DNA of 64,000 nt. Origin: Aerococcus sp. 1KP-2016 (GTDB lineage Bacteria; Bacillota; Bacilli; Lactobacillales; Aerococcaceae). Below are positions 10,646 through 19,455 of this stretch, piece by piece (the stretch's first letter is position 1; each line of letters opens with the position of its first letter). The translations under genes were made by a program, and so were the position numbers. The stretch spans positions 40,119 to 104,118 of the forward strand of contig NZ_NEEY01000002.1 in assembly GCF_002252085.1 (NCBI RefSeq), read 5' to 3'. A model generated the notes under the pieces. That model saw only the letters and a list, made by a program, of their open reading frames with translations. It ran no database searches and had not been told where the DNA came from.

Positions 10646-12178
10646 TTAGTGTTTAATTAAGCTTTCCCCTGTCATTTCTTCAGGTTGGTCAAGATTTAAT
10701 AAATCTAACATCGTTGGCGCAACATCTGCTAAACGACCATCAGTGCGTAATTCAACACCTTTTTTAGTTACAATAACTGGTACTGGCACAGTTGTATGTG
10801 CAGTATTTGGTGATCCATCTTCGTTAAGTTCAGTATCAGCGTTACCGTGGTCTGCAAAAATAATTGCTTGACCACCTTTAGCTAAGATAGCATCAACTAC
10901 ACGACCAAGATTTTCATCAACAGCTTCGATAGCTTTGATTGTTGGTTCTAACATACCTGAGTGACCAACCATATCAGGATTTGCAAAGTTTAAGATAATA
11001 GCATCTTGACGGTCATTTTCAATCTCATCAACTAATGCATCTGTAACTTCGTAAGCAGACATTTCTGGTTTCAAGTCGTAAGTTGCAACTTTAGGAGAAT
11101 TAATTAAAATACGTTTTTCCCCTTCAAATTCATCGTTAGATCCACCATTCATAAAGAATGTAACATGCGGATATTTTTCTGTTTCTGCGATACGCAATTG
11201 GTTTAAGCCGTTGTTAGCTAAAACTTCACCCAATACATTTGTTAATGGAATTGGTTTAAATGCGATATCAGCTTGAATATCATCACGGTATTTAGTCATT
11301 GTTACAAACTTGATGTTTTTCGGTTCATTTCCACGTTCAAAATGATCCCATTCTGTTGCAGTAACTGCATCAGACAATTGACTCGCACGGTCAGGACGGA
11401 AGTTTGCAAAGATAATGGCATCATTATCTTGAACTAAAGCTACTGGATTACCTTCGCTATCAACTAGATTAGTTGGTTCTACGAATTCATCTGTTACGCC
11501 TTTAGCGTAGTTAGCTTGAACGATTTCAGTTGCGTCCGTACCTTTTTCACCTTTACCGTTAAAAATAACGTCATAGGCTTTTTGTACACGTTCCCAACGG
11601 TTATCACGGTCCATAGCATAGTAACGGCCGGCAACAGTTGCGATTTGACCAATATTTTCTTCAGCCATCACTTTTTCAAGTGTTTCGATATATCCTGGTG
11701 CAGCATGTGGATCTACATCACGACCATCTAGGAAGGCGTGTAAGTAAATTTTTTCTACACCTTTAGCTTTTGCATCTTTAATTAATGCTTCAATATGACG
11801 GATGTGGCTATGAACCCCACCATCAGATAATAAACCAAAGATGTGTAAAGCTGAATGGTTTTCCTTCACATGAGTATAAGCACCGTTTAGGGCTTCATTC
11901 TCAGCGAAGTCGCCATCTGAAATAGCTTTATCAATACGAGTTAGGCTTTGGTATACAATACGGCCAGCACCAATATTTGTATGGCCAACTTCAGAGTTAC
12001 CCATTTGACCATCAGGTAACCCAACGTCTAACCCAGAAGCTTTCATTGTACCATGTGGAAATTCATTCCAGTAACGATCGAAGTTAGGTTTATTAGCTTG
12101 GGCAACAGCGTTACCGTAAGATTCCTCTCTCCAACCGAATCCATCTAAGATAATAATCGCTACGGGTGATTTAGACAT
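10646..12178 (-). CDS. gpmI: 2,3-bisphosphoglycerate-independent phosphoglycerate mutase
   Basis: The 510-residue enzyme interconverts 3- and 2-phosphoglycerate using two Mn ions. Landmarks are the N-terminal ILDGFGWRE metal-binding motif (about 10-18), the catalytic serine loop [14 protein letters not shown] (about 61-74), FLDGRDVDP (about 150), and the C-terminal metal cluster FADHGNAD with [10 protein letters not shown]. It starts three bases after the tpiA stop codon behind a GGAGG site, so the two are translated from one message. Confidence 0.97.
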   Translation of the reverse strand: MSKSPVAIIILDGFGWREESYGNAVAQANKPNFDRYWNEFPHGTMKASGLDVGLPDGQMGNSEVGHTNIGAGRIVYQSLTRIDKAISDGDFAENEALNGAYTHVKENHSALHIFGLLSDGGVHSHIRHIEALIKDAKAKGVEKIYLHAFLDGRDVDPHAAPGYIETLEKVMAEENIGQIATVAGRYYAMDRDNRWERVQKAYDVIFNGKGEKGTDATEIVQANYAKGVTDEFVEPTNLVDSEGNPVALVQDNDAIIFANFRPDRASQLSDAVTATEWDHFERGNEPKNIKFVTMTKYRDDIQADIAFKPIPLTNVLGEVLANNGLNQLRIAETEKYPHVTFFMNGGSNDEFEGEKRILINSPKVATYDLKPEMSAYEVTDALVDEIENDRQDAIILNFANPDMVGHSGMLEPTIKAIEAVDENLGRVVDAILAKGGQAIIFADHGNADTELNEDGSPNTAHTTVPVPVIVTKKGVELRTDGRLADVAPTMLDLLNLDQPEEMTGESLIKH

Positions 12179-12181
12179 AAG

Positions 12182-12934
12182 TTATTTACCTCCATTTAAT
12201 AGTGCGATGTAAGAAGTTACATCAAGACTTGCTCCTCCTACGAGCGCACCATCAACGTCTTCTTTTTCTAATAATTCAGCAATATTATCAGGTTTAACAG
12301 AACCACCGTATAAAATACGGGTTTGATCTGCTGCATCTTTACCAGCGATTTCGAATACTAAATCACGGATATGTGCTGACATATCTTGTGCATCATCAGC
12401 AGAAGCAGTTTTACCTGTTCCGATTGCCCAGATTGGTTCGTAAGCAATTACAGCTTGCGCAACTTGATCAGCAGTAAGGCCTTCAAGAGCTGCACGGATT
12501 TGACCGCTAACCCATTCTTTTTCTTGGCCAGCTTCACGAGTTTCTAATGTTTCACCACAGCAAATGATTGGTGTCATGTTATGGCTAAAGATAGCAGCTG
12601 CTTTTTTGCGAACATCTTCGTCTGTTTCGCCGAAAAGTTCTCTACGTTCAGAGTGACCAATAACCACGTATGGTACATGTAATGATTCCAATGCTGCAGG
12701 TGAGATTTCACCTGTGAATGCACCTTCGTCTTCATAGTGTACGTTTTGAGCAGCGATTTGAATATCAGTGCCTTCAGTTTCTTTGATTAATGATTCAATG
12801 TAGATTGCTGGTGGCGCGATCAATGATTCAGCTTCTGTTTGAGGGAAACCTTCTTTTAAAGCTGCAACGAATTCATGAGCTTCCGCTGCAGATTTATTCA
12901 TTTTCCAGTTACCAGCGATTAATGTCTTACGCAT
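12182..12934 (-). CDS. tpiA: Triosephosphate isomerase
   Basis: The 250-residue TIM barrel interconverts dihydroxyacetone phosphate and glyceraldehyde 3-phosphate. It shows MRKTLIAGNWKMN with the active-site Asn/Lys, the electrophilic His in VIGHSERRE, the catalytic Glu in AYEPIWAIGTGK (loop 6) and the ILYGGSVKPDN phosphate loop. A longer frame can be read from a TTG at 12958, but AAGGAG lies ten bases before the ATG at 12934 and the family N-terminus begins there. Confidence 0.97.
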   Translation of the reverse strand: MRKTLIAGNWKMNKSAAEAHEFVAALKEGFPQTEAESLIAPPAIYIESLIKETEGTDIQIAAQNVHYEDEGAFTGEISPAALESLHVPYVVIGHSERRELFGETDEDVRKKAAAIFSHNMTPIICCGETLETREAGQEKEWVSGQIRAALEGLTADQVAQAVIAYEPIWAIGTGKTASADDAQDMSAHIRDLVFEIAGKDAADQTRILYGGSVKPDNIAELLEKEDVDGALVGGASLDVTSYIALLNGGK

Positions 12935-12982
12935 GTTTGAAAAACTCCTTTTCGACAAGTTTTGTTCAAGTGTTCAAAATAA

Positions 12983-14176
12983 TTAAATGTTAGCGATAGC
13001 AGCGATACCAGGTAATTCTTTACCTTCTAGGAATTCTAGAGAAGCACCACCACCAGTTGAGATATGTGTGAATTTGTCAGCTAAACCTAATTGGTAAGCA
13101 GCTGCTGCAGAGTCACCACCACCGATGATTGTTGTTGCATCAGTTAAGTTAGCGATTGCTTCACCTACACCGTTAGTACCTTTAGCAAAACTTGGCATTT
13201 CAAATACACCCATTGGGCCATTCCAAACAACAGTTTTAGCATCAGATAATTGTTCAGCATAGTATTCTACAGTCTTAGGACCTACATCAAGTGATTGCCA
13301 GTCAGCAGGAATACCATCAACTTCAACAATATCAGTGTTTGCGTCATTGTCAAAAGCATCAGCAACAACAAAATCAACTGGTAATACTAAACGATCGCCA
13401 GCACGTTCCATTAAATCTTTTGCTAAAGGAATTTTATCTTCTTCTAGTAAAGATCCACCAACTTCGTAGCCTTTTGCTTTCATGAAAGTATAAGCCATAC
13501 CACCACCGATTAAGACTTTGTCAGCCTTATTCAATAATGATTCGATTACGCTGATTTTATCAGAAACTTTAGCACCACCTAAGATAGCAACAAACGGACG
13601 TTTTGGTTCGTTAACAGCATCACCTAAGAATTTAATTTCTTTTTCCATTAAGAAACCAGCAACGGCTTCTAAGTTATTAGAAATACCGACGTTTGATGCA
13701 TGTTCACGGTGAGCAGTACCAAATGCGTCGTTAACAAAAACATCACCTAATGATGCCCAGTATTTACCTAATTCTGGATCGTTTTTGCTTTCTTTTTTAC
13801 CATCAACATCTTCGAAACGAGTGTTTTCGAACATTAATACTTCGCCGTCTTTTAAGTTAGCGATTGCATCTTCTAATTCTTGTCCACGTGTTTCAGGAAT
13901 AAATGTAACTTCTTTACCTAATTTTTCAGATAAACGAACTGCAACTGGACGAAGTGATTTAGAAGCTTTGTCCTCTTCAGTTTTAACCTTACCTAAATGA
14001 GAGAATAATACTAAACGTCCACCTTGTTCAAGAATATACTCAATAGTTGGTAATGCTTGAACGATTCGGTTATCGTCAGTAATATTTGAGTCTTTGTCCA
14101 TTGGTACGTTAAAGTCTGCACGTTCTAGAACAACTTTACCTTTTAAATCTATATCTTTGACAGTTTTCTTAGCCAT
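12983..14176 (-). CDS. pgk: Phosphoglycerate kinase
   Basis: The 397-residue enzyme makes ATP from 1,3-bisphosphoglycerate. Landmarks are [14 protein letters not shown] near the N-terminus, [20 protein letters not shown], the hinge region, and the nucleotide-binding C-terminal GPMGVFE and [12 protein letters not shown] motifs. Length is normal. It lies 38 bases beyond a strong terminator behind gap, and no clear promoter is visible between them, so pgk-tpiA-gpmI-eno may depend on partial readthrough from gap or on a weak promoter I cannot see. Confidence 0.97.
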   Translation of the reverse strand: MAKKTVKDIDLKGKVVLERADFNVPMDKDSNITDDNRIVQALPTIEYILEQGGRLVLFSHLGKVKTEEDKASKSLRPVAVRLSEKLGKEVTFIPETRGQELEDAIANLKDGEVLMFENTRFEDVDGKKESKNDPELGKYWASLGDVFVNDAFGTAHREHASNVGISNNLEAVAGFLMEKEIKFLGDAVNEPKRPFVAILGGAKVSDKISVIESLLNKADKVLIGGGMAYTFMKAKGYEVGGSLLEEDKIPLAKDLMERAGDRLVLPVDFVVADAFDNDANTDIVEVDGIPADWQSLDVGPKTVEYYAEQLSDAKTVVWNGPMGVFEMPSFAKGTNGVGEAIANLTDATTIIGGGDSAAAAYQLGLADKFTHISTGGGASLEFLEGKELPGIAAIANI

Positions 14177-14212
14177 GTATATAGCACTCCTTATCTAAAG
14201 TAGAAACTTAAT

Positions 14213-14242
14213 AAAAAAAGCGGGAAGCGCGAAGCTTCCCGC
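14213..14242 (-). terminator. Terminator between gap and pgk
   Basis: A perfect 9-bp stem GCGGGAAGC/GCTTCCCGC (14220-14228 with 14234-14242) is followed on minus by seven T. It probably sets a high gap level relative to the downstream glycolytic genes. Confidence 0.9.
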
Positions 14243-14281
14243 CCAAATTCAACTGATTAATGCTGTGTTCAATAATGTCAA

Positions 14282-15295
14282 TTATTGTTTAGCAGCAAAG
14301 TATTCGATTAAACGAACAAATTGAGAAACGAAACCAGCTTCGTTATCGTACCAAGCAACAGTTTTAACTAATTGGCCTTCTTCAGACTCTTGAACTAGAG
14401 TTTGAGTAGCGTCAAAGATTGAACCAGCTGGAACACCAACGATATCAGAAGAAACGATTTCATCTGTGTTGTAAGTGAATGAAGGAGTAGCATATTTTTT
14501 CATTGCTTCGTTAACTTCTTCAACAGTTACTTTTTTGTCTAATACTGAGTAGAATTCAGTCATAGAACCAGTTACGATAGGAATACGGATAGCAGTACCG
14601 TGAACTTTACCGTTAACTGAAGGAATAACGCGACCTACAGCTTTAGCAGCACCTGTTGATGCAGGGATAGCATTTTCAGCTGCAGCACGACCATTACGGT
14701 AGTTACCTTTGTTTCCGTTAGGACCATCTTGTAATGATTGAGTAGCAGTGTAAGCATGAATTGTTGACATTAAACCATGTTTAATACCGAATTCTTTTTC
14801 TAACACGTTTACCATTGGAGCTAAACAGTTAGTAGTACATGAAGCACCTGAGATAATAGTATCGTCAGCTTCGATGATGTCTTCGTTTACACCAAATACA
14901 ATTGTTTTAGTTTCAGCATCAGCAGGAGCTGAGATGATAACTTTTTTAGCACCAGCATTGATGTGCGCTTGAGATTTTTCTTTAGTAGCGTAGAAACCAG
15001 TACATTCAAGAACGATATCAACACCTAAATCACCCCAAGGTAAGTCGTTAGCGTCACGTTCTGAGTAAACTGCGATTTCTTTACCATCGATAGAAATACC
15101 TTTGTCAGTTGTTTGGATGTCATGGTTAAAAGTACCATGAGCAGTATCATATTTTAATAGGTAAGCTAAGAATTCGTTATCTGTTAAATCGTTGATTGCC
15201 ACGATTTCAACATTAGATTCATTTTCTTCCCAAATACGACGTAGTGTTAAACGACCGATACGACCAAAACCGTTAATTGCTAATTTAATTGCCAT
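14282..15295 (-). CDS. gap: Glyceraldehyde-3-phosphate dehydrogenase
   Basis: The 337-residue NAD-dependent enzyme has the dinucleotide-binding GFGRIGR motif (about 8-14), the catalytic SCTTNCLAP with its Cys, and the C-terminal WYDNEAGFVSQ. The open frame extends 18 codons upstream into cggR, but an AAGGAGG site eleven bases before the ATG at 15295 and the family start MAIKLAINGFG fix the start. It follows cggR by 37 bases and is presumably controlled by it. Confidence 0.98.
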   Translation of the reverse strand: MAIKLAINGFGRIGRLTLRRIWEENESNVEIVAINDLTDNEFLAYLLKYDTAHGTFNHDIQTTDKGISIDGKEIAVYSERDANDLPWGDLGVDIVLECTGFYATKEKSQAHINAGAKKVIISAPADAETKTIVFGVNEDIIEADDTIISGASCTTNCLAPMVNVLEKEFGIKHGLMSTIHAYTATQSLQDGPNGNKGNYRNGRAAAENAIPASTGAAKAVGRVIPSVNGKVHGTAIRIPIVTGSMTEFYSVLDKKVTVEEVNEAMKKYATPSFTYNTDEIVSSDIVGVPAGSIFDATQTLVQESEEGQLVKTVAWYDNEAGFVSQFVRLIEYFAAKQ

Positions 15296-15332
15296 ACTAC
15301 AAAATTCCTCCTTAAAGAAATACATAATTATT

Positions 15333-16370
15333 TTAATGGGATTCCCCATTTAAAACCATATCTGAGGCACCCTGATCAGTGATAATCACTAATTGCTTGG
15401 GTGCAAGTTTCGCAAAAGCCTTTATTGCTTCTGCTTTCATATTGCCACCTGCAATTAGAATTGGCAAATCTACATCTGCTAAATCTTCTAATTGAAGGCC
15501 AATTCTTGGCACGCGGTGAACGATATGTCCATCTTTATCGAAGAAACATCCGAACGCCTCGCCGACAGCGTGGTCTTTCTTAATCTTAGAATTACTCTTC
15601 GAATCAAGTCCACGTCGCCTTGCCATAATTTTAGCACTACCAACACTAAAAAGTAAAACGTTAGCCTCTTTTAATCTACTTAAAGTAGATTGGATTATAG
15701 GATCATTCATCAATGCTTTATTTGCAACTTCAGAAAGATTTTCTGGCGCATACAATGAGATATTATGACCGTTTAATCGTTGTGCTAAAATATCGCTGAT
15801 TGTGTTAGCTTGTGTCGCTGATGCGTCTCCAATGCCACCTCTAGCCGCCACCACTGTAAAGTGTCGATTAGCTGAATGATGTAATTGAATATGCTCGCTG
15901 ACCGCTAGCATGGTGGATCCACCCGTAATAGCAATCGTATGATTACCATCCGACAATTTATTATCGAGATATTTTGAAACTTGTAAACCCATTTCGAATA
16001 AAATGTTTTTATCTAAATCAATGTCACCTGATACAATCCGAGCATCTGCTATGTTGAGCACATCAGCCAAAGCTTTTTCATGTAGATGAATTTTTGAAAT
16101 ATCACGCCACAAGTCTTGGCCCGTAGCAATTGCCCTTTCACCTTGGCTAGTAATTGTCATACCAGCGGGTGAAGAATCAATCAGACCTTGTCGTTTCAAT
16201 ATATCTGTGATTGTACGTAGGGGTCTTTCAGTCATGGCTAAATTTTCAGCCAATCCCTTTCGACCAATCGGACCATCTTTTAAAATCCGTTGTAGAACAC
16301 GAATCCTTTCAAAATAATCCTCTTTAAGTTCAGGAACTACTTTTAAAATATCGTTAAATAGATTGTCCAT
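15333..16370 (-). CDS. cggR: CggR, central glycolytic genes repressor
   Basis: A SorC/DeoR-type regulator of about 345 residues: an N-terminal winged-helix region (about 1-85, with RKGLAENLAMTERPLRTITDILKRQGL) and a sugar-phosphate-binding domain with TGGSTM (phosphate loop) and VVAARGGIGDASATQANTI. In relatives CggR represses the gap operon and releases DNA upon binding fructose-1,6-bisphosphate. It sits directly before gap, as in other Firmicutes. The start may be GTG at 16379 or ATG at 16370; the purine-rich AGGAAAGTGGAG serves the ATG better. Confidence 0.92.
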   Translation of the reverse strand: MDNLFNDILKVVPELKEDYFERIRVLQRILKDGPIGRKGLAENLAMTERPLRTITDILKRQGLIDSSPAGMTITSQGERAIATGQDLWRDISKIHLHEKALADVLNIADARIVSGDIDLDKNILFEMGLQVSKYLDNKLSDGNHTIAITGGSTMLAVSEHIQLHHSANRHFTVVAARGGIGDASATQANTISDILAQRLNGHNISLYAPENLSEVANKALMNDPIIQSTLSRLKEANVLLFSVGSAKIMARRRGLDSKSNSKIKKDHAVGEAFGCFFDKDGHIVHRVPRIGLQLEDLADVDLPILIAGGNMKAEAIKAFAKLAPKQLVIITDQGASDMVLNGESH

Positions 16371-16405
16371 AGTCTCCACTTTCCTGGTACATAAATTTCA
16401 GTGTG

Positions 16406-16440
16406 AAAGACATTGGACTTTTATTGTCCAGGATGTCTTT
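16406..16440. promoter_or_regulatory. Inverted repeat in cggR leader, candidate CggR operator
   Basis: AAAGACAT (16406-16413) pairs with ATGTCTTT (16433-16440) and, inside it, TGGAC (16414-16418) with GTCCA (16426-16430). The core GGAC-N6-TGTCC resembles one half of the known CggR operator of Bacillus. On plus the hairpin is followed by a T run, so a terminator against antisense transcription is the alternative reading. Confidence 0.4.
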
Positions 16441-16500
16441 TTTTGACCACCAACCGGTAAAAAATTTTGGAACCTACGTTCCTCAACCTCTTACATAAGT

Positions 16501-16529
16501 ATCTTACCAATAATCGACACCGTATGCAA
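16501..16529 (-). promoter_or_regulatory. Promoter of cggR-gap
   Basis: On minus, TTGCAT (16524-16529) and TAAGAT (16501-16506) are 17 bases apart. The predicted leader of about 120 bases contains a GGAAC/GTTCC hairpin followed by A4T6 and the candidate operator. Confidence 0.55.
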
Positions 16530-16589
16530 GCGATTTGATAAATACTTTTGACATTTGCACAATCTTTACAAAGAACATTCAGCTTTAAA

Positions 16590-16624
16590 TCGTAAAAGAA
16601 AAAAGCTAGCACGAAAGCCAGCTT
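16590..16624 (-). terminator. Terminator of clpP
   Basis: An 8-bp stem with one wobble pair (16603-16610 with 16617-16624) is followed on minus by TTTTTTC-rich sequence, about 27 bases beyond the clpP stop codon. Confidence 0.85.
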
Positions 16625-16650
16625 CTCCTTGATTAGTCATCAATTATTGC

Positions 16651-17247
16651 TTATTTTTTTAGTTCCGCATTTTTTTCCATAATATGATCTAACAAACCAT
16701 ATTCTTTGGCTTCGTCAGCTGTTAACCAGTTATCACGATCAGTATCACGTTCAATAACTTCTACAGGTTGACCAGTCATTTCTGAATATAAACGGTTCAT
16801 TTTTTCTTTTGTTTTTAGGATGTGACGCGCTGCAATTTCAATTTCAGTCGCTTGACCTTGTGCCCCACCTAGTGGTTGATGGATCAAAATTTCTGCATTT
16901 GGTAATGCATAACGTTTACCTTTTGTACCAGCTGCAGCAAGGAATGATCCCATAGATGCTGCCATACCCATGATAATCGTTTGAACGTCTGCATGTACAA
17001 AGTTCATTGTATCGTAGATTGCCATCCCTGATGTGATAGATCCACCTGGAGAATTGATGTATAAGTAGATATCTTTTTCTGGATCTTGAGCGTCTAAGAA
17101 TAACAATTGGGCAATGATTGAGTTTGCTAAGTCATCATTTACTTCCCCACTCAACATAATAATACGGTCTTTTAATAAACGTGAATAAATATCGTATGCG
17201 CGTTCGCCACGAGAAGATTGTTCAATTACTGTTGGCACTAAATTCAT
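16651..17247 (-). CDS. clpP: ClpP, ATP-dependent Clp protease proteolytic subunit
   Basis: The 198-residue serine peptidase forms the proteolytic chamber used by ClpX and ClpC-type ATPases. It carries the N-terminal [24 protein letters not shown] start, INSPGG, the nucleophile in [10 protein letters not shown] (Ser about 98), the catalytic His in [13 protein letters not shown] (about 123) and the catalytic Asp in [11 protein letters not shown] (about 173). The gene stands alone between a promoter overlapped by a CtsR box and a terminator, which indicates heat- and stress-induced expression. Confidence 0.98.
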   Translation of the reverse strand: MNLVPTVIEQSSRGERAYDIYSRLLKDRIIMLSGEVNDDLANSIIAQLLFLDAQDPEKDIYLYINSPGGSITSGMAIYDTMNFVHADVQTIIMGMAASMGSFLAAAGTKGKRYALPNAEILIHQPLGGAQGQATEIEIAARHILKTKEKMNRLYSEMTGQPVEVIERDTDRDNWLTADEAKEYGLLDHIMEKNAELKK

Positions 17248-17278
17248 ATATTTGTCCTCCTTTGATGATTACAATAGT

Positions 17279-17307
17279 ATTATACCTTAATGGTCAAAAT
17301 TGGTCAA
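17279..17307 (-). promoter_or_regulatory. Sigma-A promoter of clpP
   Basis: On minus, TTGACC (17302-17307) and a perfect TATAAT (17279-17284) are separated by 17 bases; transcription should begin about 25 bases before the ATG, which follows an AAGGAGG site. Confidence 0.88.
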
Positions 17308-17308
17308 C
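17292..17308 (+). promoter_or_regulatory. CtsR operator
   Basis: The heptad GGTCAAA (17292-17298) is repeated as GGTCAAC (17302-17308) after three bases, matching the CtsR direct-repeat consensus at all but the last base. It covers the -35 element and spacer of the clpP promoter, so binding would block RNA polymerase. Confidence 0.88.
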
Positions 17309-17387
17309 AAAATTGACTGATTCTTCTTACCTTTAGTATTCTATCATGACACATGTCTCTTGTCCTAGTATTGCGCCTATTGACAGC

Positions 17388-17416
17388 TTGAATAACACCC
17401 TAAAATAAGGTATACT
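17388..17416 (+). promoter_or_regulatory. Promoter of tRNA-Arg
   Basis: TTGAAT (17388-17393) and TATACT (17411-17416) are 17 bases apart on plus, 48 bases before the tRNA. Confidence 0.6.
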
Positions 17417-17464
17417 AATTCTGTTATTGTATTTTTATCTATTGAATAGTTATTTTTATAGTTC

Positions 17465-17536
17465 GCATCCGTAGTGTAATGGATATCACATAAGATTCCG
17501 GTTCTTATGATGGGGGTTCGATTCCCTCCGGATGCA
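17465..17536 (+). tRNA. tRNA-Arg (anticodon CCG)
   Basis: A complete cloverleaf: 7-bp acceptor GCATCCG/CGGATGC, D arm closed by GTG/CAC, anticodon stem TAAGA/TCTTA with loop TTCCGGT (anticodon CCG), T arm with TTCGATT loop, and discriminator A at 17536. CCA is not encoded. It has its own promoter and terminator. Confidence 0.95.
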
Positions 17537-17553
17537 TTTGTAAAACTGTTAGG

Positions 17554-17584
17554 AGCTGAAACGTGATCGTTTCGGCTTTTTTAT
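17554..17584 (+). terminator. Terminator of tRNA-Arg
   Basis: A 9-bp stem with one wobble (17555-17563 with 17568-17576), loop TGAT, then a T run on plus. Confidence 0.88.
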
Positions 17585-17598
17585 TGCCATTTTTCCAT

Positions 17599-17626
17599 TA
17601 AAAAAACCACCTCTTTCGAAGTGGTT
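17599..17626 (-). terminator. Terminator of the LysM hydrolase gene
   Basis: A hairpin with an outer 7-bp AAACCAC/GTGGTTT stem and one internal mismatch is followed on minus by seven T, about 20 bases after the stop codon. Confidence 0.82.
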
Positions 17627-17646
17627 TCAGCATTAATTTTTTCTGA

Positions 17647-18513
17647 TTAATAGAATACGTTTGTTACACCATCACCTGATGCGTAGAATGATTGGGCTGA
17701 TGTAGTTACGCCATTTGTTAATACATCATTTACTGCTTGATAAGTGGTATCAGAGACTGTAGTACTTGCTGCCATACCATTTGAAACAACTTCAAATTGA
17801 CCTGAAGCATTTACAACGTCTAATAAAGTAGTTCCACCCCAATTACCTGAGTTTGCACGATTTAAAATAACTGAGAACACTGCTGCCGTGTCATCATAAC
17901 CAGGACCAGCTTCTGCTTCAACGACTTGCAATACGAAGTATGGTACTTCAGATGCTGCAGAATAGTCAGTTGATGTCGTTGTAGTAGCAGTTTCTGTAGT
18001 TGCTTCTGTCTCTGTTACTGCTTCTGTAGTAGATTCAGTTTCTGTAGTTGCTACATCAGTCGTTGTTGCTTCTGTATTTGTGTCCACTTCATAAGACATT
18101 GTTTCTACAGCTGGCGTTGTTTCAGTTTTAGAAACAGCCTCTTCTTGTACCTTATAAGTATCTTTTGTATGTTGTGTATCTTCAACTACGATTTCATCTA
18201 CTTCACCAGATTCATCTTTAGTGAATGAAATTTTGTTAGCCGGGAAGATTAGATCAGCATTTTCAATCTCATTAATTTGTACCAATGTATCCAAATTAAC
18301 GCCTGCTGCAGTTGCAATTGTCGATAATGTGTCACCGTAAACAATTGTATAAGAAGATGTGGATGCATCCACTGATTCGATATCAGCCGAAACTTCTTCT
18401 ACTGTACGTGCTGTCCACTCTGCTGCTTTTGCATCTTCAGTATTGAAGCCTGCTGTAGCAAATAGTGCCGATAGGGCAAGTGTAGTTCCTAGAATTGTTT
18501 TGTTGAATTTCAT
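17647..18513 (-). CDS. Secreted LysM protein with SleB/CwlJ-like hydrolase domain
   Basis: The 288-residue product has a signal peptide (about 1-30, ending AKAAE), one LysM peptidoglycan-binding domain (about 56-100, YTIVYGDTLSTIATAAGV), a Thr/Glu-rich low-complexity linker (about 120-190) and a C-terminal domain (about 192-288) with the EAEAG...VFSVILNR...GQFEVV pattern of the Hydrolase_2 (SleB/CwlJ) cell-wall hydrolases; the Glu in EAEAG is the likely catalytic residue. It probably acts outside the cell in wall remodelling. SleB-type domains are best known from spore germination, but related domains occur in non-sporing cocci. Single-gene unit. Confidence 0.85.
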   Translation of the reverse strand: MKFNKTILGTTLALSALFATAGFNTEDAKAAEWTARTVEEVSADIESVDASTSSYTIVYGDTLSTIATAAGVNLDTLVQINEIENADLIFPANKISFTKDESGEVDEIVVEDTQHTKDTYKVQEEAVSKTETTPAVETMSYEVDTNTEATTTDVATTETESTTEAVTETEATTETATTTTSTDYSAASEVPYFVLQVVEAEAGPGYDDTAAVFSVILNRANSGNWGGTTLLDVVNASGQFEVVSNGMAASTTVSDTTYQAVNDVLTNGVTTSAQSFYASGDGVTNVFY

Positions 18514-18797
18514 AATGTGTTACTCCTTATTCTTGTCTAAGTTTTATTAGTCACTGTTTCGACTACTTGCCCTATACTACACACCTTGATTTGAAAAAGG
18601 AACCCCAAAACCCTATTCGTTAAAGCCCTTTAAATACTTTGTCATTTATTGAAATCTTTTGTAATTCGTAAGTTTTACATGACAAATATTACAATGTTGG
18701 CCGAAAGACTATGCCACAACGGTCTAACCCTCATTAGCAAAATTTATACGATACGCCAAAAGTAATAATTATGACATTGTATGTAACATGATTATTT

Positions 18798-18826
18798 TTG
18801 ACAATAAAAAAATACACCCATTTAAA
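18798..18826 (+). promoter_or_regulatory. Candidate promoter of an orphan small RNA
   Basis: A perfect -35 TTGACA (18798-18803) and a weaker -10 TTTAAA (18821-18826) are exactly 17 bases apart on plus. Confidence 0.45.
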
Positions 18827-18832
18827 TGTTCA

Positions 18833-18967
18833 AATTTAGCTTATCCTGGCTCATTATCTTCATTATTTCTACAGTTAAGTTTAGCAATTCTTATTATTTA
18901 TACCCCATTGCAAACAAAAAAGGGGCACCGACTTTGGTGTGGATGAGAAATCATTCACACCTTTTTT
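18833..18967 (+). ncRNA. Candidate small RNA ending in a strong terminator
   Basis: From the promoter at 18798-18826 a transcript of about 135 bases would end at an 11-bp stem (18936-18946 with 18951-18961) with a GAAA tetraloop and six T. The upstream part is pyrimidine-rich and contains an AAACAAAAAAGG stretch (18912-18923) that could pair with CCTTTTTTGTTT (18960-18971), giving a longer alternative fold. I recognise no known RNA family. An open frame beginning at 18826 runs through the terminator and has no ribosome binding site. Confidence 0.4.
18936..18967 (+). terminator. Strong plus-strand intrinsic terminator without a plus-strand gene
   Basis: GGTGTGGATGA pairs with TCATTCACACC around a GAAA tetraloop, followed by TTTTTT. 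There is no annotated plus-strand protein gene before it. Confidence 0.8.
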
Positions 18968-19410
18968 GTTTGAAAATACAAAAAAGACATACAAATAGGC
19001 TCCCTTTTGTCGCATCTAACCGCTTCGGTTGGCATATTTTTGCGAGATTGTTTATATCCGGTTTAAAAATAGATGAAAACTAGAAACCAGAACTGCCTTT
19101 AAGTATCCTTTGAGTATATTTATGAGGAAAAATATAACGCAAAACACCCTGAACGTTCCTTTTCTAAAAATAATGAAAGGTCAGCCCTTTGTGTGGCGCA
19201 AAATTTCTCATTTTTGAAACCAAAACCTGCCGAGGTTTCCATTTTTTGGTTATTTAACGATGTATATATACAATCGTCAACAAGCCGGACAAAAAGAGGT
19301 TTTTTCTTTTATCAAATCTCAATTAAAATAAAAAAGAAACTCAAATCCACATAAAATGAATTCAAGATTCTTGCTTAAATTTAGCTATCCAAAATAAAAG
19401 TCGAAGCGCC

Positions 19411-19447
19411 AAAGAAAAAAGCACCCGAGAATTAGTCTCGGGTGCTT
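19411..19447 (-). terminator. Terminator of the rimP-rbfA operon
   Basis: A perfect 12-bp stem (19419-19430 with 19436-19447) followed on minus by a T run, nine bases after the rbfA stop codon. Confidence 0.92.
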
Positions 19448-19455
19448 CATGAATA

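Larger units (their letters stand above)
18514..19410. other. Long gene-free region with hairpins
   Basis: About 900 bases upstream of the LysM gene and downstream of rbfA hold no convincing protein gene. It contains a candidate plus-strand small RNA (18833-18967), a small AACCG/CGGTT hairpin near 19018-19030 and an AACCT/AGGTT hairpin near 19225-19238 followed by T-rich sequence. The promoter of the LysM gene should be in its left part; I could not place it with confidence. Confidence 0.6.

Noticed and set aside
15296..15349. N-terminal extension of gap by 18 codons
   Set aside because: It overlaps cggR, lacks a binding site and is not part of the family; AAGGAGG marks the ATG at 15295.
16421..16612. 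63-codon minus-strand open frame between cggR and clpP
   Set aside because: It spans the clpP terminator side, the cggR promoter and leader hairpins, shows no family pattern and has no convincing binding site.
18660..18800. WalR-type boxes upstream of the LysM hydrolase gene
   Set aside because: TGTAAT- and TGTTAC-like hexamers occur, but none forms the required direct pair with five-base spacing.
18919..18940. GGCACCGACTTTGGTG, reminiscent of the end of a type II tracrRNA
   Set aside because: No Cas gene, CRISPR repeat or anti-repeat is in the window, and the hairpin differs from the tracrRNA terminator; the likeness is a short coincidence.
18826..19083. 85-codon plus-strand open frame
   Set aside because: It begins at the predicted -10 box of the small RNA candidate and runs through a strong terminator; no ribosome binding site and no recognisable protein pattern.
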